Shown piece after piece: positions 43,956 through 53,319 of a stretch of DNA of 64,000 nt. The position numbers and the translations under genes are program-made. The stretch comes from Neobacillus rhizophilus (GTDB taxonomy: Bacteria > Bacillota > Bacilli > Bacillales > Cytobacillaceae), in assembly GCF_018343535.1 (NCBI RefSeq), contig NZ_JAGYPF010000001.1:496001-560000 (forward strand), in the 5' to 3' direction. Position 1 is the stretch's first letter; the number at the start of each line of letters is the position of its first letter. A model generated the notes under the pieces. It was not told the origin of the DNA and did no database searches. It worked only from the letters and a program-made list of their open reading frames with translations.

Positions 43956-44953
43956 TATCTCAACATAACCCCTGTAACAAAGGTTAAAAATACGTGGGTG
44001 CCGAGTTTAACGGTTGGTTGGACGGCACTGTCTTTAAGCGGGTCAAGACAGACGATGTCCATTGCGCCTACTTTTGGATGCCTAGCCGCCGCCATTACTC
44101 CTTCGAGCAGTTCGGCTGTGGTCATGCCCCCCGGCGTAGAGGCCGGTACCCCTGGGGCATATGCGATGTCAAGGACATCCATGTCAACCGTCAAATAAAT
44201 AGTGTCAACTTTAGCGGCAAGCGCGTCCAGACATTCAAGGACCGTTGCCTCGATGCCTTTTTTCCTGGCACGACCCAGCGTAATATAATTAACACCTTTT
44301 TCATCTGCATATTGCTTTAAATCTTTTGTGTTAAAAAATCCGTGTAGACCGATGTTATACATATTCGAGCCTTCCACGACGCCGCTTTCAATCAGGTTCC
44401 GCATCGGAGTCCCATTCGAGGGTCCATTATCACTCATGTCCCGTAAATCAAAATGGGTATCAAGCTGAATAATCCCAATCTTCTCGTCAGGCCGGGCCTG
44501 ATGCAGCCCCTTTACCATCATTGCCGTAATCGAATGATCACCGCCAATAGCGCAAATCTTGGACTTTGTAAAATGCTGATGAAGTGATGTAGAAGCCGCG
44601 ATAATATTATCATGGCAGCGGCGGATATCAGTGACATGCATCGGGACGTCTCCTGCGTCCACTGCCGTCATAACCGTGAGATCCACATCTTCATCCAAAT
44701 TATAGGTCGTGAATCCTTTCCATGCTCTTCGGAAGGCATCCGGAAATTCCGAAGCCCCTGATGCACTGATGGACGAACGAGAAAGCGGGACGCCGACAAC
44801 GACGATGCAAGCGTCCTTTGCTTTTTCCGGGTCGCTTTCAGCTGACAAAGGCTCAATCCATTCATGAACTTTGCTAGCTTCCGCACTGCCCCCCTCTGGC
44901 CGTACCCATGTAAAGCTAGGCGGATTTAGTTTAGGATAAAGAAAGCTCTTCAA
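43955..44953 (-). CDS. hutG: Formimidoylglutamase HutG (arginase/agmatinase family)
   Basis: 332 residues from a TTG at 44953. Mn-binding motifs of the ureohydrolase fold are present: GGDHSIT, IQLDTHFDLRD and VDMDVLDIAYAPG. It splits formimidoylglutamate to glutamate and formamide, the last step of histidine degradation. The frame is open back to 44986, but GGGAGG stands 8 bases before the TTG at 44953 (start LKSFLYPKLNPPSF). It overlaps the hutI end by 23 bp. Confidence 0.9.
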   Translation of the reverse strand: MKSFLYPKLNPPSFTWVRPEGGSAEASKVHEWIEPLSAESDPEKAKDACIVVVGVPLSRSSISASGASEFPDAFRRAWKGFTTYNLDEDVDLTVMTAVDAGDVPMHVTDIRRCHDNIIAASTSLHQHFTKSKICAIGGDHSITAMMVKGLHQARPDEKIGIIQLDTHFDLRDMSDNGPSNGTPMRNLIESGVVEGSNMYNIGLHGFFNTKDLKQYADEKGVNYITLGRARKKGIEATVLECLDALAAKVDTIYLTVDMDVLDIAYAPGVPASTPGGMTTAELLEGVMAAARHPKVGAMDIVCLDPLKDSAVQPTVKLGTHVFLTFVTGVMLR

Positions 44954-46223
44954 TGAGTTGACCTCCCTTGACAACCACCCGGCCATTCTTCACGACTGTA
45001 TCAGTGTGGTTGACACCATAGGAATATTGAAGCTTCATATAGTTTTCAATGTTAAAAATAGTCACATCGCCTTTTTTACCGACTTCTAAACTACCAATCT
45101 CGCGGCCGCGATTGATGGCATGGGCAGCGTTAATGGTGGCAGCTGTGATAACCTCTGCCGGAGTCATTCCCATTTTCAAGCAGCCAAGATTCATGATAAA
45201 CGGCAGTGAAACCGTTGGTGATGATCCAGGGTTACAATCAGTAGAAAGTGCGACAGGTACTCCTAAATCGATCATTTTTCGGCCATTAGCAGACTCAGCC
45301 ATTAAAAAGTAAGCTGTACCTGGCAGTAATACTCCGACAACGCCGTTTTCAGCCATTGCCTTCATGCCTTTTTCAGATGCTTTCAGAAGGTGATCCGCAG
45401 AAATCGCACCGACCTCTGCTGCTAATTCCGCTCCCTCATAGGGCTCAATCTCATCGGCATGGATTTTCGCAATTAAACCATGACGCTTTCCCGCTTCAAG
45501 AATGACCCGAGATTGTTCCGGTGTAAATACGCCATGTTCACAGAACACATCATTAAATTCCGCAAGCCCGAGTTCCGCCACCTTTGGGATCATTTCCTCC
45601 ACCAACACGCGTACAAACTCATCAGGATTTTCCTTATACTCTTTTGGAACCGCATGTGCTCCCATAAAGGTAGAAACGACATCAACTACGTGCTTTTCCT
45701 GCAGCTCATTCGCCACTTCAAGCTGTTTCAGTTCGGTTTCCCAATCCATACCGTAGCCGCTTTTTGCCTCAACCGTGGTAACCCCATGACGCAAGAACTG
45801 ATTCAAGCGGTTAAAGCTTTCTTTGTAGAGCTGCTCATGTGATGCGGCCTTGGTTGCTCTTGTCGTCGCATGAATCCCGCCGCCGGCATTCATGATTTCC
45901 ATGTAGGTTTTACCCTGCAAGCGCATATTGAACTCGTTTTCTCTGCTACCCGCATGTACCAGATGCGTATGCGGGTCAACTAAACCTGGTGTTACAAGCT
46001 TTCCACTGGCGTCAACTAGTTCAGCCTCAGCGAGACGGTTGGCATATTTAGCCGCAAGCTCTTCATCAGTGCCGACAGCCTGAATAACTCCGTCCTCAAT
46101 CCATACACTGCCGTTTTCGATAATGCCGAGCTCAGACATTTCCGCTTTTACCCGTGGCGCATCAGAGCCACCATGTAAAGTAACTAGTTGAGATGCATTT
46201 CTAATAAAAATTGCTTTGGTCAA
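44931..46223 (-). CDS. hutI: Imidazolonepropionase HutI
   Basis: 430 residues of the amidohydrolase superfamily. VDPHTHLVHAGSRENEF carries the metal-binding HxH, KIHADEIEPYEGAELA the later His, and STDCNPGSSPTVSLPF the catalytic Asp. It hydrolyses imidazolonepropionate to formimidoylglutamate. TTG start (MTKAIFIRNASQL) with GAGAGG about 11 bases upstream; the nearby ATG is in another frame. A 21-bp repeat array separates it from hutU. Confidence 0.95.
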   Translation of the reverse strand: MTKAIFIRNASQLVTLHGGSDAPRVKAEMSELGIIENGSVWIEDGVIQAVGTDEELAAKYANRLAEAELVDASGKLVTPGLVDPHTHLVHAGSRENEFNMRLQGKTYMEIMNAGGGIHATTRATKAASHEQLYKESFNRLNQFLRHGVTTVEAKSGYGMDWETELKQLEVANELQEKHVVDVVSTFMGAHAVPKEYKENPDEFVRVLVEEMIPKVAELGLAEFNDVFCEHGVFTPEQSRVILEAGKRHGLIAKIHADEIEPYEGAELAAEVGAISADHLLKASEKGMKAMAENGVVGVLLPGTAYFLMAESANGRKMIDLGVPVALSTDCNPGSSPTVSLPFIMNLGCLKMGMTPAEVITAATINAAHAINRGREIGSLEVGKKGDVTIFNIENYMKLQYSYGVNHTDTVVKNGRVVVKGGQLIEELSLS

Positions 46224-46291
46224 TTTGAGTCATTCCTCTCAAAACATAGTTTTGCAGGATTATCTCGGGCTACATTTCCATTTCAACATAG

Positions 46292-46417
46292 GAATCCGCC
46301 AGAAATTGCAAGTTATTCGCCGAAAACATCAACATATCCGCCGAATTAACCGAGATATCCGCCAAAATAGCGGACATATCCGCCAAACTTGCAGACATAT
46401 CCGCCAAACACAATTGC
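46292..46417. repeat. Six tandem 21-bp repeats (ATATCCGCC family) in the hutU-hutI gap
   Basis: Units start at 46292, 46313, 46334, 46355, 46376 and 46397, each beginning (A/G)(A/T)AT(C/T)CGCC. The last four are most alike. No stop-free conserved frame or terminator is evident. The hutUI transcript would carry the array in its intercistronic spacer. Confidence 0.85.
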
Positions 46418-46436
46418 GTACCTTATCCTAGTAATA

Positions 46437-48110
46437 TTAGTCTTTCTTCAGCATTGGCATTTTGATGCCTTTTTCTTTAGCGGTCTTAATTGCTAGATCG
46501 TACCCAGCGTCAGCATGGCGAACTACACCCATCCCAGGGTCAGTAGTTAATACGCGCTGCAAGCGAACTTCTGCTTCCTTCGTACCATCTGCTACGATAA
46601 CCATACCAGAGTGCTGGGAATATCCCATACCAACGCCGCCGCCATGGTGCAATGAAATCCAGCTCGCTCCTCCAACAGCATTGATCATCGCATTTAGAAT
46701 TGGCCAGTCGGAAACTGCATCCGAACCGTCTTTCATTGCTTCCGTTTCACGATTAGGTGAAGCAACAGAACCAGCGTCTAAGTGGTCACGGCCGATAACG
46801 ATTGGTGCTGAAACCTCACCACTAGCCACCATGTCATTAATCACTTTACCGAAACGTGCACGGTCTCCATATCCTAACCAGCAAATACGAGCAGGAAGTC
46901 CTTGGAATGCGATTCTTTCCTGGGCCATTCTTACCCATTTGCAAAGATGCTCATCATCTTTAAACTCGCGAAGTAATGCTTCGTCAATTTTACGGATATC
47001 TTCCGGATCGCCAGATAATGCCGCCCAACGGAAAGGTCCTTTTCCTTCACAGAATAGTGGGCGAATGTAAGCTGGAACAAATCCTGGGAAATCAAAGGCA
47101 TTTTCCACACCTTCGTCTTTTGCTACCTGGCGGATATTGTTACCATAGTCGAATGTAACCGCACCTTTTGTCTGCATCTCCAACATCGCCTTCACATGAA
47201 CAGCCATGCTTTGTTTGGAAAGCTTCACATACTCAGCAGGATTTTCCGCTCTCAACTTCGCTGCTTCCTCTAATGAATACCCAATTGGTACATATCCATT
47301 TAATGGATCGTGTGCAGATGTTTGGTCTGTTAACACATCTGGATTGAAACCTTTTTCGATCATTAATGGTAAAATTTCAGCCGCATTTCCAAGAAGCCCA
47401 ATAGAAAGTGCCTTGCCTTCCTTCTTCGCTTCAAACGCTAAACGTAATGCTTCATCAAGATCCTTTGTTTTTACATCCAAGTATCTTGTTTCGATCCGAC
47501 GGTCGATTCTCCACTCATCGACTTCCACAGCGATACAAACACCATCGTTCATTGTTACAGCAAGTGGCTGAGCACCGCCCATCCCGCCAAGACCAGCAGT
47601 TAGTGTAATCGTTTGTTTTAATGAACCGCCAAACTCTTGACGAGCAAGCTCAGCAAAAGTTTCATAGGTGCCCTGGACGATTCCCTGGCTGCCAATATAA
47701 ATCCAGCTGCCGGCTGTCATTTGGCCATACATCATCAGGCCCTTTTTATCAAGCTCATGGAAGTGCTCCCAATTAGCCCATGCAGGAACAAGGTTTGAAT
47801 TTGCCAGCAATACACGCGGCGCATCCTTATGAGATTTCCAAACTACAACCGGCTTTCCGGACTGAATCAATAATGTTTCATCTTCTTCTAACTCTAAAAG
47901 CGTTTTCACAATTGCATCAAAAGATTCCCAGTTACGTGCCGCCTTTCCGATTCCGCCGTAGACAACTAAATCTTCTGGCCGTTCGGCAACCTCCTGGTCA
48001 AGGTTATTATAAAGCATGCGGAGCGCTGCCTCTTGAATCCATCCCTTTGCATGCAGTTCAGTGCCTTTATAATTTTTTACTACTCTTGGTTGTGATGTTT
48101 TCGTTTCCAT
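46437..48110 (-). CDS. hutU: Urocanate hydratase HutU
   Basis: 557 residues, full length. NAD-binding [32 protein letters not shown], and the active-site Cys in [19 protein letters not shown]-terminal [17 protein letters not shown]. It hydrates urocanate to imidazolonepropionate. First hut gene here, 200 bp downstream of a regulator gene transcribed the same way. hutH (histidine ammonia-lyase) is not adjacent. Confidence 0.97.
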   Translation of the reverse strand: METKTSQPRVVKNYKGTELHAKGWIQEAALRMLYNNLDQEVAERPEDLVVYGGIGKAARNWESFDAIVKTLLELEEDETLLIQSGKPVVVWKSHKDAPRVLLANSNLVPAWANWEHFHELDKKGLMMYGQMTAGSWIYIGSQGIVQGTYETFAELARQEFGGSLKQTITLTAGLGGMGGAQPLAVTMNDGVCIAVEVDEWRIDRRIETRYLDVKTKDLDEALRLAFEAKKEGKALSIGLLGNAAEILPLMIEKGFNPDVLTDQTSAHDPLNGYVPIGYSLEEAAKLRAENPAEYVKLSKQSMAVHVKAMLEMQTKGAVTFDYGNNIRQVAKDEGVENAFDFPGFVPAYIRPLFCEGKGPFRWAALSGDPEDIRKIDEALLREFKDDEHLCKWVRMAQERIAFQGLPARICWLGYGDRARFGKVINDMVASGEVSAPIVIGRDHLDAGSVASPNRETEAMKDGSDAVSDWPILNAMINAVGGASWISLHHGGGVGMGYSQHSGMVIVADGTKEAEVRLQRVLTTDPGMGVVRHADAGYDLAIKTAKEKGIKMPMLKKD

Positions 48111-48289
48111 TTTTTACACCCCTTATTAGTTTAAATCTATTTTTATTATAAAAAGCCAATCTTCTGAAAAATACGAATAAAACATTAGAAAACAGATACT
48201 ATTTTTATAATAAAATGTTTTTTTTTAGGACAACCCCTATGTAAAATATAATTTTTTTAGAAAATGTTAATTATTTTTAGAAACCTAAT

Positions 48290-48318
48290 AAAAAATGACT
48301 CAGTCAGCACTGAGTCAT
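48290..48318 (-). terminator. Terminator of the AraC-type regulator gene
   Basis: Minus strand ATGACTCAG-TGCTGA-CTGAGTCAT then TTTTTTATT. It overlaps the stop codon. The following 48111-48289 is AT-rich and should hold the hutU promoter, which I could not place. Confidence 0.88.
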
Positions 48319-49796
48319 AGTTTCATTTCTTTCCGATATTCTCTTGGCGATGAACCCATCAAATCCTTAAACAGCCTGCTAAAATAATTGGAATTTTGGA
48401 AGCCGGCCATGGCGGCAATTTCATTAATGGGCTTGTTCGTCTCTATCAGCAGTCTTTTCGCTTCCTTCATCCTGATTCTAGTCAACACATCCGTAAAGCT
48501 CGAACCAGTCGTTGAGGTTATAAGATGACTGAAGTAAGACGGATTTCGCTCCACATATTGAGCTACTTCTTCAAGCCGCAGCTGGCTATTTGAAAAATTA
48601 GCTTCCATATAGGCGATGCCTCTTTCGATTGGATCGTTTTTTAAACTTCGGATGTTAGCCTCTACACCCTGGAAAATTTTTTGCATAAATAAAATCAGAT
48701 TTTGAACCGTCCGGTAAAGAACCGTATCATATAATATAGAATTAAAAATGTACCGATATTCCCTCTCAAAGTGCTCGTCTTCCTCAAGAGTATAGGTCTT
48801 CATAAATCTTCTTATTTGCGCCAAAATACTTGTCAACCTGATTCTAACCAGCCCGGGATCCGGATAAGGAGTTTCTAAATGTAAAAATTCATCATAAAGG
48901 CATTTCTTTATTTTTTCCAATTCATAGTTGGTCAGCATGTCAATCCAATTCCGTTGCTCGGGAGGCGTTAAGAATGGGTCGAGATAAACCCATTTCGGAG
49001 AGTATTCAAACTCCACCACCTGCCGGTATCCTTTATAGTAAGTGAAATCCAGCATTTTTCTGGTTTGGCGATATTTTTCGTTAAGTGGCATTGAGGAATT
49101 CCCTTTATGAACGACTATCGCAAGGGAGTCGGAAAAATCCTCTTCCCATCTTCTCATTGCTTTCCGGCATTGCTCCATTATGGTGGTACAGGATTCCTTA
49201 AACAAAAGAATAACCATGTCACTTAACGGAAAAATGCCATGTAAATCCTTAAAGGAATATTCTAATAAAAAAGAATGCAAGGTACGATTCATTTCAATTT
49301 CTTCAGCCTTAAATGCTGAAATATGGTAGTTTTCCCTAAAACCTGTTTGAGAAATAAATAAGGTCTCATAGGTAATATCTTTATAAAGAGTTGACTGCAT
49401 TGGACCATTTGGTTTCAATTTGCCCGAAAGTTTCCGGGATGCCTTTTGATAAGCAGACTTTATTTTTACAGTGGAAAAGGGTTTGATCATTAAATCCAGT
49501 GCCTGCAGGTCAATGGCCAAGCGTGCTTTTTCAAAAGTGGCCTCAGCGCTAGTTAAAAGCAGAATAGGTTCATAAATTTGGATTAAATCACGAAAAGCCG
49601 GCCAATCTTCTTTGCTAATCATATCTAGTTCGATTAAAACGACTTCTGGGGCTTCTTTCTCAAAAAGGACGATAAATTCCTGATAATCGGCTGCCGACAA
49701 GATGTTGGCAACAGGGATAGAGGAGGTTTTTAACATCCACTTCAACCCCTCCCGTTCGTTTAAGTCACGATCTGCTATCAGCCATTTTCCTTCCAT
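48315..49796 (-). CDS. AraC-family regulator with degenerate receiver domain
   Basis: 493 residues. N-terminal receiver-like domain (1-115) in which the phospho-acceptor Asp is Glu56 (VVLIELDMI against the usual VLLDxxMP), although the conserved Ser/Thr and Lys (LLTSAE, MIKPF) remain. A long central region of unknown fold follows (~140-390). The C-terminal AraC double helix-turn-helix (LRLEEVAQYVERNPSYFSHLI, INEIAAMAGFQNSNYFSRLFKD) closes it. The frame opens at 49811, but GGAGG precedes the ATG at 49796. Adjacent to hutU, which may be its target. No kinase nearby. Confidence 0.82.
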   Translation of the reverse strand: MEGKWLIADRDLNEREGLKWMLKTSSIPVANILSAADYQEFIVLFEKEAPEVVLIELDMISKEDWPAFRDLIQIYEPILLLTSAEATFEKARLAIDLQALDLMIKPFSTVKIKSAYQKASRKLSGKLKPNGPMQSTLYKDITYETLFISQTGFRENYHISAFKAEEIEMNRTLHSFLLEYSFKDLHGIFPLSDMVILLFKESCTTIMEQCRKAMRRWEEDFSDSLAIVVHKGNSSMPLNEKYRQTRKMLDFTYYKGYRQVVEFEYSPKWVYLDPFLTPPEQRNWIDMLTNYELEKIKKCLYDEFLHLETPYPDPGLVRIRLTSILAQIRRFMKTYTLEEDEHFEREYRYIFNSILYDTVLYRTVQNLILFMQKIFQGVEANIRSLKNDPIERGIAYMEANFSNSQLRLEEVAQYVERNPSYFSHLITSTTGSSFTDVLTRIRMKEAKRLLIETNKPINEIAAMAGFQNSNYFSRLFKDLMGSSPREYRKEMKL

Positions 49797-49884
49797 TAAA
49801 AAATCCTCCATTTTTTAAACCTATCTATCATTCTATAGCATAAAATGTTTGTTTAACAGTATCCAATTTAGTCGTTAAAAGAAA

Positions 49885-49927
49885 AAAGGACAAGCACCAT
49901 CAATCGCAAATGGTGTTCGTCCTTATT
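49885..49927. terminator. Terminator of the thioesterase gene
   Basis: AAGGACAAGCACCAT ... ATGGTGTTCGTCCTT with flanking A and T runs on both sides. Confidence 0.85.
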
Positions 49928-50326
49928 TTAGCAGTTGATTAGTTCGGCAAGCTCCGCATTTTGATGGAGCAGTCGGCGAATTTCATCAGGTACAGTGGTT
50001 TTAATTCTTGTTTGCCGATTAATTGTTGTCAAAATGACCTCCGCAGACGCAAGCAGAATGCCTTGTTTATTTTCCATCTTTTGCATAAGGGTAAAACTTG
50101 TATTCCCAACTCGCTCAAGCCATGTGCGAACGATAATTTCATCATTATTAAACACTTCTTTTTTATAATCAACGCCAATATGTACCGCTACCGCCTCTAC
50201 ACCTAGCTGCTGGGTACAATAACGGTACCATTCCTTCCGCCCCAGGTCGAAATAATCAAAAATCTTCACATTACTGACATGAAATGTTTTTGTCTCTGCG
50301 ATTAGCTCTAATTCAGAATAAGTCAA
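49928..50326 (-). CDS. Acyl-CoA thioesterase, 4HBT hotdog family
   Basis: 132 residues from a TTG at 50326. The hotdog signature IFDYFDLGRKEWYRYC near residues 20-35 matches the Asp-containing active-site loop of 4-hydroxybenzoyl-CoA/YbgC-type thioesterases; VRTWLERVGNTSFTLMQKM and ASAEVILTTINRQTR follow. The open frame starts at 50353 without a ribosome binding site; AAAGGTG precedes the TTG. Hydrolyses a short acyl-CoA, not identified. Confidence 0.78.
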   Translation of the reverse strand: MTYSELELIAETKTFHVSNVKIFDYFDLGRKEWYRYCTQQLGVEAVAVHIGVDYKKEVFNNDEIIVRTWLERVGNTSFTLMQKMENKQGILLASAEVILTTINRQTRIKTTVPDEIRRLLHQNAELAELINC

Positions 50327-50422
50327 TTTTTTCACCTTTCCCAGCTGCACCATTATTTTTTGAATTTTCCATATTTATTTCATTTTACACTATGTACTAA
50401 ATAAATGAAATCTTTATCTGGT

Positions 50423-51469
50423 TTATGGTGCCTGATACCAATCAACCTTAAGGATCATTTCTTTTTCAAGATGGCTGGCGCGAATGCCGAAACGAGGGCT
50501 GACCGCTTCAATTTTCTCCCCAAGGAGGATTTTGATGGCCAGATAGGGCATATTGATGCCAGACAGGCAACTGATATGCATGCCGCCGCTCATACGCGGG
50601 TTAATTTCCAATAGCTTTGGGATACCATTGTTATATTTTAATTGAATATTAAATATATATGGCAGCTTAAACTTAAGATGAAATCGATGGGCGAGTTGAA
50701 TCAACTCTTGATGGTCAACTAGCTCACGGATTCTTCCATCTCCTTTCATCCTTGGGATCGCGGCAATTAATCGGTCTGGTGTTGCCAGGCAATCAATACT
50801 ATATTCCCGGCCCTCTAAATACTCGAGGACCATTAAATCAGGAAACGTCTCCTGCTGACCAAGAATTTCGCATGCGTACCGATAAGGCAGTCGAAAACTA
50901 GTGCCATGATGAAAAAGCTGTTTGATGGAATCAATCTCATCCTTAATCACGCGAAAACCGTTGGCACCCTCACCAATAACCGGTTTAAAGCAAACCTTAT
51001 GTCCCTTTTCTATCAGTCTTTCGCAAGCCGACTTAAATTCCGCTAAAGTATTAACCACATAATGTTCAGGAATAGAAAATATAGGTCCTTCTTCTTCTGC
51101 CTTTTCCATAACGGTTCGATAAGCAAGAGCCTTATTATCCATCTTCTCCATTAGTTCCGCATCTGGACAGACCAACACTTTGACGCCAATTTTTTCGAAA
51201 TCAGCAAGTCTTTTTGAAATTAACACGTTTTCCTTGCGAGGTATAAAAATGTCGATCCCATGTGTTTCACAAAACTCCAGACAGAAGGCGATATATTCAT
51301 CACCGGAGAGTTCCGGTTCGGTAAAAGCTTTATCACAATACTGCAAATAGAGTGCATCCTTATTCGGACTCGTTCCATAGATTGTAAATTTCCGGTTATC
51401 GGGATTGTCCCGAATCATCTCAATATAGTGGGAAACTGTTGTAAACCAGCGGTTAAACCAAATTTTCAT
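50423..51469 (-). CDS. ATP-grasp domain protein
   Basis: 348 residues. N-terminal Rossmann-like part with FTIYGTSPNKDALYL, central ATP-grasp (VCFKPVIGEGANGFRV phosphate-binding loop, DLMVLEYLEGREYSIDCL) and the metal-binding KLLEINPRMSGGMHIS. It resembles carboxylate-amine ligases with a carbamoyl-phosphate-synthase-like core. Substrates unknown. The last codons (WYQAP) are read from a dispersed repeat. ATG after AGAGAGG. Confidence 0.82.
   Translation of the reverse strand: MKIWFNRWFTTVSHYIEMIRDNPDNRKFTIYGTSPNKDALYLQYCDKAFTEPELSGDEYIAFCLEFCETHGIDIFIPRKENVLISKRLADFEKIGVKVLVCPDAELMEKMDNKALAYRTVMEKAEEEGPIFSIPEHYVVNTLAEFKSACERLIEKGHKVCFKPVIGEGANGFRVIKDEIDSIKQLFHHGTSFRLPYRYACEILGQQETFPDLMVLEYLEGREYSIDCLATPDRLIAAIPRMKGDGRIRELVDHQELIQLAHRFHLKFKLPYIFNIQLKYNNGIPKLLEINPRMSGGMHISCLSGINMPYLAIKILLGEKIEAVSPRFGIRASHLEKEMILKVDWYQAP
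50426..50441. repeat. Short dispersed-repeat copy GGTGCCTGATACC at a gene 3' end
   Basis: TGGTGCCTGATACCAA includes the final codons of the ATP-grasp gene. Core half of the repeat family only. Confidence 0.55.
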
Positions 51470-51555
51470 AAAAATCCTCTCTCATGGTGTAATTTGACCC
51501 TTCCATTATGTTCAAACCGTGTTTTTTTTAAACAGATAAATATTTTTCTAAAATA

Positions 51556-51587
51556 AAAAAACGCCTCTTTTGCTGCAGAAGCGTTTT
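51556..51587 (-). terminator. Imperfect hairpin upstream of the ATP-grasp gene
   Basis: AAAACGCCTCTTTT / AGAAGCGTTTT with A/T runs on each side. Probably terminates a minus-strand transcript short of 51607 only weakly: it lies just downstream of the flavodoxin stop. Confidence 0.65.
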
Positions 51588-51606
51588 GGAATAATAGTCT
51601 GGCTGA

Positions 51607-52101
51607 CTAGACCGGGGTTCTTATGTTATTATATCTTAGGGCAAATTCCATGATGGCGTTGAGGTTTAGATGGGATTCGTCTTTTATTACACTATCCACT
51701 TTTTTTACCACTTGTCTTTCAAAAAAATTCATTTTAGAAACTATGAATTCGCCACCAAACAAGCCCATTGCCACGGAGTTTTTCCGTAAATCCTGCGGAA
51801 AGGCGTGGTTAAATTGCTCCACAGCGATATCACCATCCCGGATGCAGCACAGAAATAGCCCCACTACTTTTTCTAAAAGCTCATCATGATGTTGTTTGAT
51901 AAATTGTTTAATTTTCCTTTGAATTTCACCGGCATGAATCGATCCGCCAATAATAACCCCATCATAGTCATCTAAATCAAAAAGAATTTTATCCCGTTTC
52001 AAATCTACAGCGAGGACCTCTCCTTCAATATTCACGCATAATACACTCACAGCCTTTTCTGTCGTACCATGGGATGAGCAATAAACAATTAACGTTTTCA
52101 T
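51607..52101 (-). CDS. Flavodoxin-domain protein (HemG-like)
   Basis: 164 residues from the ATG at 52101, which has GGAGGGG 6 bases upstream; the frame is open far upstream to 52251 but without features. KTLIVYCSSHGTTEKAV is the FMN phosphate-binding loop, GVIIGGSIHAGEIQRKI and LFLCCIRDG the second and third flavin contacts. Similar to the flavodoxin-like protoporphyrinogen oxidase group and other menaquinone-dependent members. Function not certain. Confidence 0.8.
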   Translation of the reverse strand: MKTLIVYCSSHGTTEKAVSVLCVNIEGEVLAVDLKRDKILFDLDDYDGVIIGGSIHAGEIQRKIKQFIKQHHDELLEKVVGLFLCCIRDGDIAVEQFNHAFPQDLRKNSVAMGLFGGEFIVSKMNFFERQVVKKVDSVIKDESHLNLNAIMEFALRYNNIRTPV

Positions 52102-52213
52102 GATTTGCCCCTCCTTCAAAATGATGTTCCTATTTATTCTCATTATATAGCCTGTAAAAAAGGCTGGACGCAAAAATATTGGCAATATTATTACAATTTC
52201 GATTTGCAGGTAT

Positions 52214-53149
52214 TCACTTAATTGTGGAGTTTTTAAAGCTTCGCTTCGCAAAATGCCCGATTTCGCGAATGGCTTTACGAGCCTCGGGCAGAAGGCCGCC
52301 GAAGATTTGCCAGACGTGCCACATTCCTTCCCAAATCTTCAAAGTGACTTCAACACCTGCAACCCGCGCCTGAGCAGCAAGCTTTTCGGCATCACTTTGT
52401 AAAATTTCATGACTTCCCGCTTGGATAAACAATGGCGGTAAGTCGGTCAAATCAGCGAAAACAGGCGAAATCATTGGGTGATTGAGCGGTTTGTCACCTG
52501 CATACATGGCAGCTGCCTTTCTTACGGCTTCTGGGGTTAAATACGGGTCCAGCTTCCTGTTTTTCTCATAACTCTCCCCGCTGCTTGTTAAGTCCGCCCA
52601 AGGCGATAAACAAATAACCGCTGCCGGCAGGGGATCGTTTTGCTCCCTCAGTGTCAAGGCGGCAGCAATACATAAGCCTGCACCTGCTGAATCGCCAGCA
52701 AAAATAATATTAGAAGATTCATAACCCCGTTCAAGCAGCCAGTGGTACACCAAAACAGCATCCTCTACAGCAGCCGGGAATGGATGTTCAGGGGCAAGCC
52801 GATACTCTGGCAAGAGCACCTTGGCACCGGAAGCCTTGCCAATTCTCGCTGCCAGCACACGGTGGGTATCTGCCGACCCATATTCATATGCACCGCCGTG
52901 CAAATAAAGGATTACCTTGCCACCCTTGGTATCAGTGAAGGAAAGCCATTCAGAATAAAGCCCGCCAACTTTGCAGGATTCCCTATTACAGCCCTTAGGC
53001 AGCTTGCCAAGCTTGGCACCAAATTCATTGAACCTCTGCCTTATCTCTTCCATCTCTGTTTTCCTGATTCCTTTTTTCGCCATTCTTTTTACCGATAGTT
53101 TTATCATTTTTTCGATAAATAAACTTTGAATGCTTGGCATAACGGTCAT
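52214..53149 (-). CDS. Alpha/beta-hydrolase of the HSL (hormone-sensitive lipase) family
   Basis: 311 residues. HSL signature LYLHGGAYEYGSADTHR (oxyanion hole), EYRLAPEHPFPAAVEDA, nucleophile GDSAGAGL, acid in QAGSHEILQSDA and His in GMWHVW. A carboxylesterase of unknown substrate. Two ATGs are possible: 53149 with GGAGG 4 bases away, and 53140 with GGAGG 13 bases away. No clear preference. Confidence 0.87.
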   Translation of the reverse strand: MTVMPSIQSLFIEKMIKLSVKRMAKKGIRKTEMEEIRQRFNEFGAKLGKLPKGCNRESCKVGGLYSEWLSFTDTKGGKVILYLHGGAYEYGSADTHRVLAARIGKASGAKVLLPEYRLAPEHPFPAAVEDAVLVYHWLLERGYESSNIIFAGDSAGAGLCIAAALTLREQNDPLPAAVICLSPWADLTSSGESYEKNRKLDPYLTPEAVRKAAAMYAGDKPLNHPMISPVFADLTDLPPLFIQAGSHEILQSDAEKLAAQARVAGVEVTLKIWEGMWHVWQIFGGLLPEARKAIREIGHFAKRSFKNSTIK

Positions 53150-53319
53150 CCCCCCTCCCTAAAACACACATATATATTATACTGAAAAAACTTAATTACA
53201 TATATCTTCCAACACCGAAATATCCCAATTTTTTCATAAATATTGTAAAAATTCTGTAACAACCCTGTATCTTATTGTACAATTGGATTAGCAGTAGTTA
53301 CCAATTCGGAGGGGTTTTA

